Program-made: the position numbers and the translations under genes
Notes under the pieces: model-generated
What the model was told of the DNA's origin: nothing
Database searches by the model: none
The model's input: only the letters and a program-made list of their open reading frames with translations
In this document: positions 1-9,560 of the stretch, piece by piece
Numbering within the stretch: the stretch's first letter is position 1
How the letters are laid out: each line of letters opens with the position of its first letter
Assembly: GCF_000011365.1 (NCBI RefSeq)
Contig: NC_004463.1
Location: 930,001 to 994,000 of the forward strand
From: Bradyrhizobium diazoefficiens USDA 110
Lineage (GTDB): Bacteria > Pseudomonadota > Alphaproteobacteria > Rhizobiales > Xanthobacteraceae
Direction: 5' to 3'
DNA: 64,000 nt

Positions 1-2270
1 CCGGGCCGATCGTGCGTTACGCGCTGCAGCCAGCTCTCGAGCAGCTCGGGGCGAATGCGACGCCGGAGCAAATACTCGATCTCAAGGTGTGCGATCCTGC
101 CATGGGCTCAGGCGCGTTCTTGGTCGAGGCTTGCCGCGCGCTCGCGGCCAAGCTCGTTGTTGCATGGGCGCACTGGCCGGAGAGAAAGCCGATCATTCCG
201 GCCGATGAGGACGAGGAGCTGCATGCGCGTCGCCTCGTCGCCCAGCGTTGCCTCTATGGCGTTGACAAAAATCCGCTGGCTACCGATCTCGCCAAGCTGT
301 CGCTGTGGCTCGCCACGCTCGCTCGTGATCACGAATTCACTTTCCTGGATCACGCGCTCAAATCGGGTGATAGCCTTGTGAGTCTGACGGAAGCACAAAT
401 AGCTGCGGTGCATTGGGATACGTCCAAGCCGGGACTTCCGTTGTTCCGACAACTCGTCGAGCATCGCGTTGCAGAAGTAATGAATGGGCGCGCCGAAATT
501 CGAGCTGCGCCCGACGACACTACGCGCGCGATTCAAGAGGCGCGTCACCGTTCGTTAGAGGGGCGGTTGCGAGACATCCGCCTCATTGGAGATGCGGTGA
601 TCGCGGCGTTCTTTGCTGCAGATAAGCCAAAAGATCGGGAGGTGAAACGGACGGAAGTCGAGAGCTGGCTGACAGGATCACTTGAGGCGGCATGGAACAA
701 GCTTACGGTCATAGCCAAGACCCTTGAGCAAGGGGAACATCCGCTCGCACCGTTTCACTGGCAAATCGAATTCCCGGAGGTATTCGCTGACGATGGCGGA
801 TTTGACGCAATAGTTGGAAATCCCCCCTTCGCGGGCAAAAACACCGTTGTCGCCGGAAACCGGCCTGCCTATCATCAATGGCTGACAACAGCGGCTACAG
901 AATCAACAGCAACTGCTGACCTCGTTGCTCATTTTTTCCGCCTCGCTTTCCGCTTAATTCGTTCGCGCGGCGCGTTTGGTTTAGTCGCAACGAATACTAT
1001 TCGCGAAGGCGACACTCGAAGGTCAGGCCTCCGCTGGATATGCCTCAACGGAGGAACGATCTACTCAGCGCAGTCTCGAGTGCGCTGGTCTGGCGGCGCG
1101 TCCGTGGTGGTTAGTGTGATCCATGTCGTCAAAGGCAAAGCCACGATGCCGATTATCCTCAATGGCCGGGTCGTTCCAAAAATCACCGCTTTCCTCTTTC
1201 ATGCTGGAAACCACACGGATCCTGCGCGTCTTTCTGCAAATGCTAAGAAGAGTTTTCAGGGCAGCATTCTCTTGGGAATGGGTTTTACGTTTGACGACAA
1301 CGATTCTAGTGGAGAGGCAAATCCAATTGCCCTGAAGACTGAGCTGATACGTAGGGATCCCAAGAATGCGGAATTAATACGCCCGTATATCGGCGGGGAG
1401 GAGGTCAATGACAGTCCCGGACATGAGCCTCGCCGATTTGCGATAGACTTTTTTGATCGTGACTTAGCGGAGGCGTCGCGCTGGCCTGATCTTCTAGAGA
1501 TAGTTCGAACGAAAGTGAAGCCTCTCCGGGATCGACAGAAGAGGGACGCCAACCGTGAACGCTGGTGGCAATATGCCGAAAAGCGTCCGGGCCTCTATGC
1601 AGCAATAGCTAGAAGCGAGCGCGTGCTTGTAATCTCTCGGGTCAGAGCAACTGGTTTCGCATTCGTGCCAGCCAAGACGATTTTCTCGGAGCAACTTGTT
1701 GTTTTTCCCTTTGAGCAGGACGCGGCATTCGCGATACTGCAAAGTAGAATTCATGAATGTTGGGCCCGCTCTTTCAGCGGCTCAGCCCTAGATTTGATCA
1801 GGTATTCTCCAACCTCTTGTTTTGAAACATTTCCATTTCCCGCAGATTGGCAGGCGCGTGTCTCGGTGGAGACGGTCGGTCGGTCGTATTACGAGGCGCG
1901 CGCTGGGATTATGCGTGAAAGCAATACGGGCCTGACGGGCACCTACAATCGCTTCCATGAGCGCGCCGAGACTGCGGACGACATTCAGCACCTGCGCGAG
2001 TTGCATGCTTTAATGGATCGATCGCTGCTGGACGCTTATGGCTGGCATGACTTAGCCGCGCGAGCTGAGCCTGTCTTTCTCAATGAGACCAATGAGGATG
2101 ACCACACGTATCAGGGCCGCCTATTCTGGCCATCTGATTTCCGGGATGAAGTTCTTGCGCGCCTCCTCGCCCTCAACGCGGAACGGCATGCCGAGGAAGT
2201 TCGCCTCGGCATCGCTCCGCGCATGAACGGCAAAAAGCTGAGCGGCGAAGGGGACTACGACGCGGAATGA
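1..2270 (+). CDS. drmMI: DISARM adenine-specific DNA methyltransferase DrmMI (5' end outside window)
   Basis: N6-adenine DNA methyltransferase of the Eco57I/type IIG kind, expected to mark host DNA so that the DISARM system spares it. The reading frame is open to the first base of the window, and the SAM-binding motif DPAMGSGAF follows within about 35 codons, so the N-terminus lies upstream. The catalytic motif IV, NPPF (in VGNPPFAGK), is near codon 270 of the visible part. The C-terminal half is long and probably holds the target-recognition region. It ends 21 bp before the helicase gene, in the order drmMI-drmA-drmB known for class 1 DISARM. In class 1 loci an SNF2-type helicase gene, drmD, usually lies upstream, which here would be outside the window. 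The methylase call is firm; the name drmMI depends on the neighbours. Confidence 0.85.
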   Translation, partial: GPIVRYALQPALEQLGANATPEQILDLKVCDPAMGSGAFLVEACRALAAKLVVAWAHWPERKPIIPADEDEELHARRLVAQRCLYGVDKNPLATDLAKLSLWLATLARDHEFTFLDHALKSGDSLVSLTEAQIAAVHWDTSKPGLPLFRQLVEHRVAEVMNGRAEIRAAPDDTTRAIQEARHRSLEGRLRDIRLIGDAVIAAFFAADKPKDREVKRTEVESWLTGSLEAAWNKLTVIAKTLEQGEHPLAPFHWQIEFPEVFADDGGFDAIVGNPPFAGKNTVVAGNRPAYHQWLTTAATESTATADLVAHFFRLAFRLIRSRGAFGLVATNTIREGDTRRSGLRWICLNGGTIYSAQSRVRWSGGASVVVSVIHVVKGKATMPIILNGRVVPKITAFLFHAGNHTDPARLSANAKKSFQGSILLGMGFTFDDNDSSGEANPIALKTELIRRDPKNAELIRPYIGGEEVNDSPGHEPRRFAIDFFDRDLAEASRWPDLLEIVRTKVKPLRDRQKRDANRERWWQYAEKRPGLYAAIARSERVLVISRVRATGFAFVPAKTIFSEQLVVFPFEQDAAFAILQSRIHECWARSFSGSALDLIRYSPTSCFETFPFPADWQARVSVETVGRSYYEARAGIMRESNTGLTGTYNRFHERAETADDIQHLRELHALMDRSLLDAYGWHDLAARAEPVFLNETNEDDHTYQGRLFWPSDFRDEVLARLLALNAERHAEEVRLGIAPRMNGKKLSGEGDYDAE

Positions 2271-2291
2271 ACAAGAGTATCTGGGGGAGCT

Positions 2292-5200
2292 ATGACGGCC
2301 AGTAACGAAATCCGACGTCGTATCGTCAATACCTTCCGCCGTGACTTGATCGGCCCACTGCCCGTCAATGTTGAGCCCGCCGATGCGGATTTGGAGCGAG
2401 AGCGGCTCAGTGATCGAGACAGACCTTCACGATGGTATCTTGCTGGTTTCATCGCGCCGACCGACGACCCCATGGCGCTCGATGCCGCTGAAGATGAAGG
2501 CGTCGATCCCAATGCACAGGAAGAGCTCGATCCTGAGACAGATGCTCCGGATCCGGCTGGCGCTGGTGGCGCGGCGGGAGACAATGAAACTCCGGATGCT
2601 CCGAATACATCGCGCCGTTTCTTACCCTCGTCGATCGGGCTTACAGTTCTGCTTGCCCCAGACGTGACTGAAATCGAAGCGAACGTCAGTTGGGGCGACT
2701 ACCGGACAGAGCCCCCGCTTCCTGAGAGCGTTCTGATCGGCGAATCTGAGCCCGAAGAAGTCGGCACGGACGGAAAACGGAAGCGGAAGGCCCGCGTTGC
2801 GGTCGAATGGGTTCGAATTCCCAAGGCACGCACCGAGACTATCATTCTGTCGAAGGAGGGGAGAGCTAATCCGATTGTCGTTCGGGAAAGCGCCGCCGAG
2901 CAACGACGCGGCGGCGGACTTCAGCTCGAATCCCATTCGCGCATTTTTGACTACGTGACACCGGATGGCACTCCAGAGCGGGTGCGGGCGCTAACCGTCT
3001 TCCTTGTCAATCGGCGGGCTATCGTGCCTCAAAGCAGTTACTCCGATGTTTCCTTCGCGTTTCAGGCGCGGCTTGAACTTGTCTGCCCGTCCGGTTTTCA
3101 GCCGCGTCGTGACTTGTCCGGCATGAGAACCAAAGATGGCGATCTGCAACTTGCCGACCTGCACTATCGCGATATCCGCGAATGGGCCGTCGGCCGCAAT
3201 GCAGCCGCGGGCTGGAGTGCGCCAGAGAACGAGGCAACAGCCGTTCAGCGCGTCTGGACCGACCCGCTTCCGGTTGCAGAGGTCGAACGCGTGGCGCCTA
3301 ACGAAGATAAAACGCTGACATCTCGCGTCGTTTTCGGCATGGAGGACCTTGTCGAGAAGGCAAATGAAGGCGAGAAGCCTCTCGCCGACGCTCTCGCAGC
3401 TCTTCCTGATTTATACGAGGTTTGGATTGGACTCGAACGTGCGAAAGGCAAGGGTCTTTCAGGGCAACGTCAAGCGACGGCAGATCGCCTGATAGAGGAT
3501 ATGGAAACTGCACGCGACCGTATCGCGGCCGGCATCAATCTCGTAAGCTCAAACAGCATTGCGCGGACCGCATTTCGCTTCATGAATGCATCCATCGCTA
3601 TGGCTGCCCGCCGGCGCAACGCCGGTCCGAATGGAGACCCGGCGGCCCAGCGCAAGCCTGAATGGCGACCGTTTCAGCTCGCTTTCATTCTATTGAATCT
3701 GTCCGGTCTTGTGGACAAGACGCATCCCGATAGAGAGAAGGCGGACCTGCTGTTTTTCCCGACGGGCGGCGGCAAGACCGAGGCCTATCTGGGTCTTGCT
3801 GCTTTCGTCATCGCATTCCGACGGCTGACCGGCCCAGGCATTCTGGGTGCCGGCGTGGCAGTCATTATGCGCTACACGTTGCGCCTCCTGACGCTCGACC
3901 AGCTTGCCCGCGCCGCGGGCGTGGTCTGCGCCCTCGAGCTAATGCGCACAAGTCCGACTAATCTCGATCAGAAGGGGAGACGACTCCTGGGTGATTGGCC
4001 GATCGAAATCGGGCTTTGGGTCGGTTCTGATGCGTCGCCGAACAAGCTGGGCGGGAAAGGCAACACGGACGAACATACGGCTGTCGGACGTGTTCGCCGC
4101 TACCGCAATGGCAAGGACAAAAGGGCGCCAGCTCCCCTAAAGGCTTGTCCGTGGTGTGGAACGCCCTTTACGAAGAACTCTTTTGCTTGCCGTCCCAACG
4201 AGACGGCCCCGACCAACCTCGAAATCCGCTGCGACAATCTTTCCTGCGATTTCACCGGGAACCGCGCTTTGCCGGTGCTCACCGTCGACGAGCCAATCTA
4301 TCGCCGATTGCCCGCGTTCCTGATCGCGACCGTCGATAAATTCGCGAGCTTGCCTTGGGAAGGGCAGACGGGCGCGTTCTTTGGACACGTCGATCGATTT
4401 CAGGAGGGGCTCGGCTTTTTTGGAGCAGCCGAACCTCGACAAGGACAGCCGCTGGGAAATGGTTGGTCGCTCGATCCGCCGGACTTGATCATTCAGGACG
4501 AGCTTCATCTGATCGCCGGGCCACTTGGCACCGTCGCGGGTCTCTACGAATGCGCGATTGATCAGCTTGCGACACGCACGAAAGGCGACAAGCGTATCCG
4601 ACCGAAGATTGTCGCCTCAACCGCAACCGTTAGACGCGCTGCGGCGCAGATCGAGGCGCTTTTCGACCGGCCTTCGACACAGATCTTTCCGCCACCGGGG
4701 ATCGACCGCACGGATAGCTTTTTTGCCCAGACGGTCCCGTCGTCAAAGAACCCTGCGCGCTGGTATCTAGGCATCGCCGCGCAAGGGAAGGGCCCCAAGC
4801 TTGTCTATCTGCGTGCCCTGACAACCCTGTTGTCCGCGGCGCAAGCTGCTTACGACCAGGCTGCGGCATCTGTTCTGCCGGGCAAGAACAATCCAGCCGA
4901 TCCATACATGACGGCGCTATGTTACTTCAACGCTCTCCGCGAACTGGGTGGAGCCAGACGGATCGTCGAAGACGAGATCCGCGATCGCGTCAGCCGTTAC
5001 GGAACTCAGCGATGTCGGATCGAGCCACCTGACGTCATTTTCGCAGATCGACAAATCAAAGCTCCGATGGAGCTGACGTCGCGCGAGTCGACCGACAAAG
5101 TGGCCGAGGCCAAGCAGCGGCTTGAGGCCGTCTTCGGTTCGCCGAGTGAGGTCGTGGACGTCGCGCTTGCCACCAACATGATTTCGGTCGGTCTGGATAT

Positions 5201-5867
5201 CACCCGCCTAGGCTTGATGCTGGTCCAGGGCCAGCCGAAGACTGCGGCAGAGTATATTCAGGCTACGAGCCGCGTCGGTCGCGATCACGACCGTCCTGGT
5301 TTGGTGGTTGTTGTGCTTAACGTGCACAAGCCACGCGACCGAATGCACTTTGAGCAATTCTGCCAATTTCACCGAACCTTCTATCGAGCGGTTGAAGCCA
5401 CCAGCGTAACACCGTGGGCAGCGAGGGCGCTCGATAGGGCCTTGGCCGCAATCGTGGTCGCCGCCGCCCGTCACGTGGATGAGAGCCTAACTCCGGATAC
5501 CGCCGTTGGGGTGCTGAAGGACCATCCTCTGACGCGACAACGCGTCCGTGATGCAATTCTCAGTCGGGCTCCTGACAGGGCGATTGCCGGGGGTAGGGCG
5601 GCCCTCGCCCTGCAGATTGACGCCATTCTCGACGCATGGATAGCGACTGCGCAAGATCAGGCGGCCGGCGGAAACGTCTTCGCCTACGCCCACAAAAAGA
5701 GTCCAAATCGACTGCTTCATATGCCGCTAGCACCGGAAATACCCAACCTCTCGCAAGGCCATCAGCTTTTCATTGCTGGTCGGTCGATGCGGGATGTTGA
5801 GCCGAGTGTGACGCTGAAGGTGAAGGACCCCGATGGAAAAGTCATAGCCAACGCGGATGACGTCTGA
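2292..5867 (+). CDS. drmA: DISARM helicase DrmA
   Basis: Superfamily 2 helicase-like protein of 1191 residues, the core motor of DISARM, which blocks incoming phage DNA. Walker A is PTGGGKTEAY near residue 490, and the DEAH-like box is QDELHLI near 736, followed by the motif III-like STATVRRA. A cysteine group (CPWCG ... CDNLSC, about 618-650) between Walker A and DELH looks like a zinc knuckle. The C-terminal helicase half contains ATNMISVGLDI and the arginine-finger-like ATSRVGRD near 990. The start ATG follows GGGGGAGCT. Its stop codon shares one base with the drmB start, so the two are translationally coupled. Length and motif order fit DrmA well. Confidence 0.93.
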   Translation: MTASNEIRRRIVNTFRRDLIGPLPVNVEPADADLERERLSDRDRPSRWYLAGFIAPTDDPMALDAAEDEGVDPNAQEELDPETDAPDPAGAGGAAGDNETPDAPNTSRRFLPSSIGLTVLLAPDVTEIEANVSWGDYRTEPPLPESVLIGESEPEEVGTDGKRKRKARVAVEWVRIPKARTETIILSKEGRANPIVVRESAAEQRRGGGLQLESHSRIFDYVTPDGTPERVRALTVFLVNRRAIVPQSSYSDVSFAFQARLELVCPSGFQPRRDLSGMRTKDGDLQLADLHYRDIREWAVGRNAAAGWSAPENEATAVQRVWTDPLPVAEVERVAPNEDKTLTSRVVFGMEDLVEKANEGEKPLADALAALPDLYEVWIGLERAKGKGLSGQRQATADRLIEDMETARDRIAAGINLVSSNSIARTAFRFMNASIAMAARRRNAGPNGDPAAQRKPEWRPFQLAFILLNLSGLVDKTHPDREKADLLFFPTGGGKTEAYLGLAAFVIAFRRLTGPGILGAGVAVIMRYTLRLLTLDQLARAAGVVCALELMRTSPTNLDQKGRRLLGDWPIEIGLWVGSDASPNKLGGKGNTDEHTAVGRVRRYRNGKDKRAPAPLKACPWCGTPFTKNSFACRPNETAPTNLEIRCDNLSCDFTGNRALPVLTVDEPIYRRLPAFLIATVDKFASLPWEGQTGAFFGHVDRFQEGLGFFGAAEPRQGQPLGNGWSLDPPDLIIQDELHLIAGPLGTVAGLYECAIDQLATRTKGDKRIRPKIVASTATVRRAAAQIEALFDRPSTQIFPPPGIDRTDSFFAQTVPSSKNPARWYLGIAAQGKGPKLVYLRALTTLLSAAQAAYDQAAASVLPGKNNPADPYMTALCYFNALRELGGARRIVEDEIRDRVSRYGTQRCRIEPPDVIFADRQIKAPMELTSRESTDKVAEAKQRLEAVFGSPSEVVDVALATNMISVGLDITRLGLMLVQGQPKTAAEYIQATSRVGRDHDRPGLVVVVLNVHKPRDRMHFEQFCQFHRTFYRAVEATSVTPWAARALDRALAAIVVAAARHVDESLTPDTAVGVLKDHPLTRQRVRDAILSRAPDRAIAGGRAALALQIDAILDAWIATAQDQAAGGNVFAYAHKKSPNRLLHMPLAPEIPNLSQGHQLFIAGRSMRDVEPSVTLKVKDPDGKVIANADDV

Positions 5868-7714
5868 TGAGCAAGAATACGCAGCGCCTCAGCCAGGTCA
5901 TTTCCACGTTCGGCCCGGGGGCCATGGTGGATTTGCCAACGCGATCCGTGGTCATCGGGGGACTCGAGCAATGGGATATGAAAGGCGGCGGGTTTACAAC
6001 TCTGTCGGAGCCGCGCCTCCAGGAGCGCCTCGAAAAGCTCTTGAAAGACCGGAACCGGCTGGATCAAAGCAAGAGTCTTTTTCTTCGAACGCCTCCGACC
6101 ACCGAGGCAGCACCGAATGGAGAGCCTCGCGGTATATCATCGGCGATATTTCCGGCCTGGTTCGTCTGCGAGGAGGTCGACGTTGTAGGAACGGGGCCTG
6201 CGGGATTTCGCCGCCGCCGACTGGTGCGGTGGAAGGATTTGGACGCCACGGGTCGCAAGCGCTTCAATTTTGATGACGGACGAAAGAGTGAAGTAACGCC
6301 AATCCGCTTCGTTTGCGCCTGCACAAAGGGGCACTTGCAGGACATCGATTGGCGCTGGGTCGTGCATGGCACCACGGTTTGCCAGGAGCCGATGTGGGTA
6401 GAAGAAAAGGGGACGAGTGCCGACCCCGCGGATACTTCCGTCGTGTGCGGCTGCGGCAGGCGGCTATCCCTCCAAGAGGCATTTATCCCCGGCAGGCTTG
6501 GAAAATGCCGTGGCGAGCGTCCATGGTTGCTCGACAAGGACCCGGATGGATGCGACCTGAATCTGAAGCTCCTCACCCGAACCGCGACGAATACCTATTT
6601 CCCCCAGGTTCTGACGATCATTTCGCTTCCATCAGAAGAGGATGAATTAACGAAGCTTGTCGCGGAGCTCTCGGGCGAGTTGACCAACGTCAAATCGATG
6701 GAGCACGTCGCTGCCGCAAAGCAATTTAATCCAAAGATTGCCGCGTCACTCGGGGAATTCGCCGACGGCGATATCTTTGAGCGTCTGATCAGGATTCGCG
6801 AAGGGGCAAAAGCTGACGCCTCAAAATCCCCCAAGGTGGCTGAGTTCGACGTATTCGCCAGCGGACGCGAGGAGATAGGTCAGAATCATCCGGCGGCCAA
6901 ACTTTACGCTCAAACTCTGAAACGTTTGGCCTGGGCCGGCGCCTCGGACATTGATCTATCGAGCGTAAGAAGCCTTGTTGCGGTCCACAGGCTTCGGGAG
7001 GTTTCCTGCCTTTATGGTTTTACAAGGTTCGAAGCCGCACCCACGTCTAGCGATGGTGACATTGAGGACGTGAGCCTAGCGGTCGACGGTGCGCCAATAT
7101 CGAGAGACGCCGACTGGTTACCTGCGATCGAACAGTTTGGCGAAGGCCTGTTTGTGCACTTTGACGAGGCCAAAATCCGCGCTTGGATGAACGAGGGGCC
7201 GGCCAAGGAGCGAGATTCGAAGCTGATCGCTGGGTTTCAGCATTGGTCGCTCCGATTCGGCGGCAAAGGCCCGAAGTATCCCGGCCTGCCATACGCGTTG
7301 CTGCATAGCCTGTCGCACGCGCTCATGTCTGAAATTGCCCTTGATTGCGGATATCCAGCCAGTGCCCTCAAGGAAAGGATTTACGCGTTGCCCGAGGGCG
7401 ACGGAGGCCGCTTCGGGATATTGATCTATACCGCGACGGCCGGAGCACAGGGAACCTTGGGAGGTCTCGTCGCGACCGCCCCTCGATTTGCCTCCATCCT
7501 CAAGGCGGCCTTGGATCGAGTTGCGATATGCTCGAACGATCCGGTTTGCTCTGATCACGAGCCCGACACCCAGAGTGGCGATCGCGCAACCCACGGAGCC
7601 GCTTGCCATAGCTGTTTGCTCATCGCGGAGACGAGCTGCGAAAGCCGAAATTTATACCTGGATCGAGCGCTTCTGACCGCCACGATGTCTGCGACAGGCG
7701 AGGCGTTCTTTTGA
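5867..7714 (+). CDS. drmB: DISARM protein DrmB (DUF1998)
   Basis: DrmB, 615 residues, partner of the DrmA helicase. The known DrmAB complex binds DNA and forms the core of DISARM. The DUF1998 region is at the C-terminus (about 470-605), with LLHSLSHALM, a GGxxGT-like TATAGAQGTLGG and a cysteine group CHSC ... SCESRNLYLD that probably binds zinc. A second cysteine cluster (CACTKGH) is near residue 148. The ATG overlaps the drmA stop by one base. In most DISARM loci drmC (phospholipase D-like) follows at once. Here the 929 bp downstream hold no HxK(x)4D motif and no long frame, so this locus lacks a recognisable drmC. A tail like that of this protein recurs at 21337-21415. Confidence 0.92.
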   Translation: MSKNTQRLSQVISTFGPGAMVDLPTRSVVIGGLEQWDMKGGGFTTLSEPRLQERLEKLLKDRNRLDQSKSLFLRTPPTTEAAPNGEPRGISSAIFPAWFVCEEVDVVGTGPAGFRRRRLVRWKDLDATGRKRFNFDDGRKSEVTPIRFVCACTKGHLQDIDWRWVVHGTTVCQEPMWVEEKGTSADPADTSVVCGCGRRLSLQEAFIPGRLGKCRGERPWLLDKDPDGCDLNLKLLTRTATNTYFPQVLTIISLPSEEDELTKLVAELSGELTNVKSMEHVAAAKQFNPKIAASLGEFADGDIFERLIRIREGAKADASKSPKVAEFDVFASGREEIGQNHPAAKLYAQTLKRLAWAGASDIDLSSVRSLVAVHRLREVSCLYGFTRFEAAPTSSDGDIEDVSLAVDGAPISRDADWLPAIEQFGEGLFVHFDEAKIRAWMNEGPAKERDSKLIAGFQHWSLRFGGKGPKYPGLPYALLHSLSHALMSEIALDCGYPASALKERIYALPEGDGGRFGILIYTATAGAQGTLGGLVATAPRFASILKAALDRVAICSNDPVCSDHEPDTQSGDRATHGAACHSCLLIAETSCESRNLYLDRALLTATMSATGEAFF

Positions 7715-8643
7715 TCACTGGTAACAATATTATCTCGACGCCAGATCTGACGGAAGATCGTTACTAACATCGCCTACGTTGAGCGGGGATGGCAAACCCC
7801 AAGGCCAAAAAAGGGACAAGGCTCGGCGTGGATCGAGACAGCTGCTTCGACGAAGATCAGCGATTTATTCGGTTCCGTTTTCAGTTGGCCGTCCGTTGCG
7901 TGAGCTCAAGCGCTGACTAGCAGCGTTTGGGGGCCCGAGGAATGCTGAAGCGAGCAACAAAGAGGTCTGCCGTCGCGAGCAGCTAATATGTATTCGAGCT
8001 TGAGGAATAGAGGTCTCTGGCGATTCTCATGCCGGCTCCGAGCTCATCAGCTCCCGAAATCCGAACCTATTTGCTACAGTCTTTTCGATCGCCAGCGAGG
8101 CTCCTCCCGGCCCAGAGTGCTCCCGTCCTCGCCCTCTTACCGAGGTCGAGTGCAAAATTTTTTACGGTTGATTTGTGCTCGGTTCGCGAGTTTCAGCGGA
8201 AATTCACAAGTTACGTTTCTATGAGATAGCTTCGTAGCGGTGATTTTCTGTCGATCCACAGAGTTTGGAGCGCTGTTTTCTGTGCGAATTGCACAGAATT
8301 TCTGTTTCCAACTACAGAGCCCGCTCGTCATTCTGTCTGTTTCTCGTCCAATTATGCGTTTGGAAGTGTGCTGACGGCAGGTGCCCCTCGTTGACGACAC
8401 CACCATCGGCTCATCCAGCGCCGTGACGGTGCAGGCATGGGTGATGCGGACCATACGCGAACGGGGAACTGTCGGCGCCATTCGCAAAATGGGCAGAACT
8501 GAACTTTAGACGGATCCGCTGAGAAACACAGCGCAGTCCGCTTCAGCGGCGCTATAGACCTGTGAAAAAGAGAAACCACGCGCCGGGCAGCGCGTGGCTT
8601 CGCAGAACTCGACCTTTGCCGTTGTCGGACAGAAAGTATCGAT
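7715..8643. other. gene-free stretch after drmB, expected place of drmC
   Basis: No frame here looks coding on either strand. Just after drmB a short TTG-started frame of 18 codons (about 7712-7768) ends in PDLTEDRY and stop. It resembles YLSDDRY, encoded just after the second drmB relic near 21450, so both could be remains of the same following gene, possibly drmC. Base composition is lower in G+C around 8150-8350, where the dyads at 8247-8318 lie. The last 100 bp before 8507 could encode a short peptide rich in arginine but without a clear start. Confidence 0.5.
8247..8318. repeat. cluster of three TCTGT...ACAGA dyads
   Basis: Three inverted repeats with the same half-site follow one another: TCTGT/ACAGA at 8247-8262 (6-base spacer), an extended one with arms TTCTGTGC/GCACAGAA at 8278-8298 (5-base spacer), and TCTGT/ACAGA at 8301-8318 (8-base spacer). 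The centres are about 22-34 bp apart. They lie about 330 bp upstream of the gene at 8644 in a locally A+T-rich stretch. They look like operators for a dimeric DNA-binding protein or binding sites in an origin. No experimental counterpart is known to me. Confidence 0.55.
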
Positions 8644-9456
8644 ATGATGGATTATAGCAGATCCGCGCTCAGTTGCGCGTCCAATCAGGCGCCGGTCGTC
8701 AAAAAGACTGACGACGATCTCGGTCCTACCGAGTTCTCTCTCTCCGAGACGACGACGCAAGCCAAAATCGATGCGCCTGTAGCTGGACTTGATGGTTGCG
8801 TCTCGGAACCGACACCTGCTCAACAGCTCGATCAGGCGAACCTTGAGCTCATTGAAGCGTTTGACCGGGACAATCAATCCAAAACGCTGGACATTTCTCT
8901 CGCGCCTGGTTGCTACGGCATGTCTCTGCTGCGCCGCGAGGGCTCGACCGAATGCTCAACCTGCCCTTTCGCCCCTCCCTGTAAGCCGGCTGGCGAACAG
9001 CAACTGGCGATGTTGCGGGCGGAGGGATGCGAACTGCCGATCGAGCGTGAGCGGAGAGAGGCCCGCGAGCGCAAGCGAGCGGAGCGTGCCAAAGAGAAGG
9101 CGCGTGCAACTGCACCAGTTTCAAAAGCGCCGGTAGCCCCTGAGCCTTCGGCTACGCCACCCTTGTCGATATCGAAGGCCATGTTGCTGAATCTTCAGAA
9201 GGCAGTAGCTAATCGGCGTCCGAACGACCGCCGACTTGAGAAGCTGATGCGTGAGGACAAGCAAAAGGAACTCGTCAAGTTCGCGATCCTCCTTTGGACC
9301 AATAGAGATTTGTCCGTTGCCAAAGTTGGCAAACTTTACACTGCTAAGACCAGCCTCCCCATGGACAAGAAGCCAGCGGAGAATCGGAAGAAGCTGGTGG
9401 ATCAGCTCGTTGCGGCCGGCATCTGGACGCCAATTCAGTCTGGTGCAAAGCCCTGA
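8644..9456 (+). CDS. hypothetical protein with Cys cluster, between two repeat arrays
   Basis: I do not recognise a family for this 270-residue protein. The N-terminal third is acidic and serine/threonine-rich. Residues about 100-115 hold a possible metal-binding cluster, CSTCPFAPPC. A strongly charged Arg/Glu/Lys stretch (about 135-160) probably forms a long helix. The C-terminal 80 residues look like a compact helical domain that could bind DNA. Two adjacent ATG codons (8644, 8647) are possible starts, and no strong ribosome site is visible. The gene sits between the TCTGT/ACAGA dyads upstream and the iteron-like array, whose first copy is inside its last codons. That arrangement suggests a plasmid-type replication or copy-control gene, but this is inference from position only. 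Confidence 0.6.
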   Translation: MMDYSRSALSCASNQAPVVKKTDDDLGPTEFSLSETTTQAKIDAPVAGLDGCVSEPTPAQQLDQANLELIEAFDRDNQSKTLDISLAPGCYGMSLLRREGSTECSTCPFAPPCKPAGEQQLAMLRAEGCELPIERERREARERKRAERAKEKARATAPVSKAPVAPEPSATPPLSISKAMLLNLQKAVANRRPNDRRLEKLMREDKQKELVKFAILLWTNRDLSVAKVGKLYTAKTSLPMDKKPAENRKKLVDQLVAAGIWTPIQSGAKP

Positions 9457-9560
9457 ATCAGTTTGCTGCAACCTTCAAATCAGTCTGATGCAGACCGCAG
9501 CCCTGTTCGGTGCAGTCTGGTGCGACCCGATCATTCTGGTGCAGGTTTTGCACCAGACTG
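9436..9560. repeat. iteron-like array, consensus CAGTCTGGTGCA
   Basis: Five direct copies of a 12-mer: CAGTCTGGTGCA (9436-9447), CAGTTTGCTGCA (9459-9470), CAGTCTGATGCA (9481-9492), CAGTCTGGTGCG (9513-9524) and CATTCTGGTGCA (9532-9543). One inverted copy, TGCACCAGACTG, is at 9549-9560. The first three starts are 22-23 bp apart, close to two helical turns. An A+T-rich stretch follows (about 9561-9600). Direct copies in helical phase, an inverted copy and adjoining A+T-rich DNA resemble an iteron origin or a copy-control locus. The copies are too short and too variable to be CRISPR repeats. Confidence 0.65.

Noticed and set aside
7715..8643. drmC gene
   Set aside because: No phospholipase-D HxK(x)4D motif and no frame longer than about 115 codons with protein-like text.
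9436..9560. CRISPR array
   Set aside because: Copies are 12 bp, degenerate, spaced 19-32 bp, with one inverted; no cas genes. Iteron-like explanation fits better.
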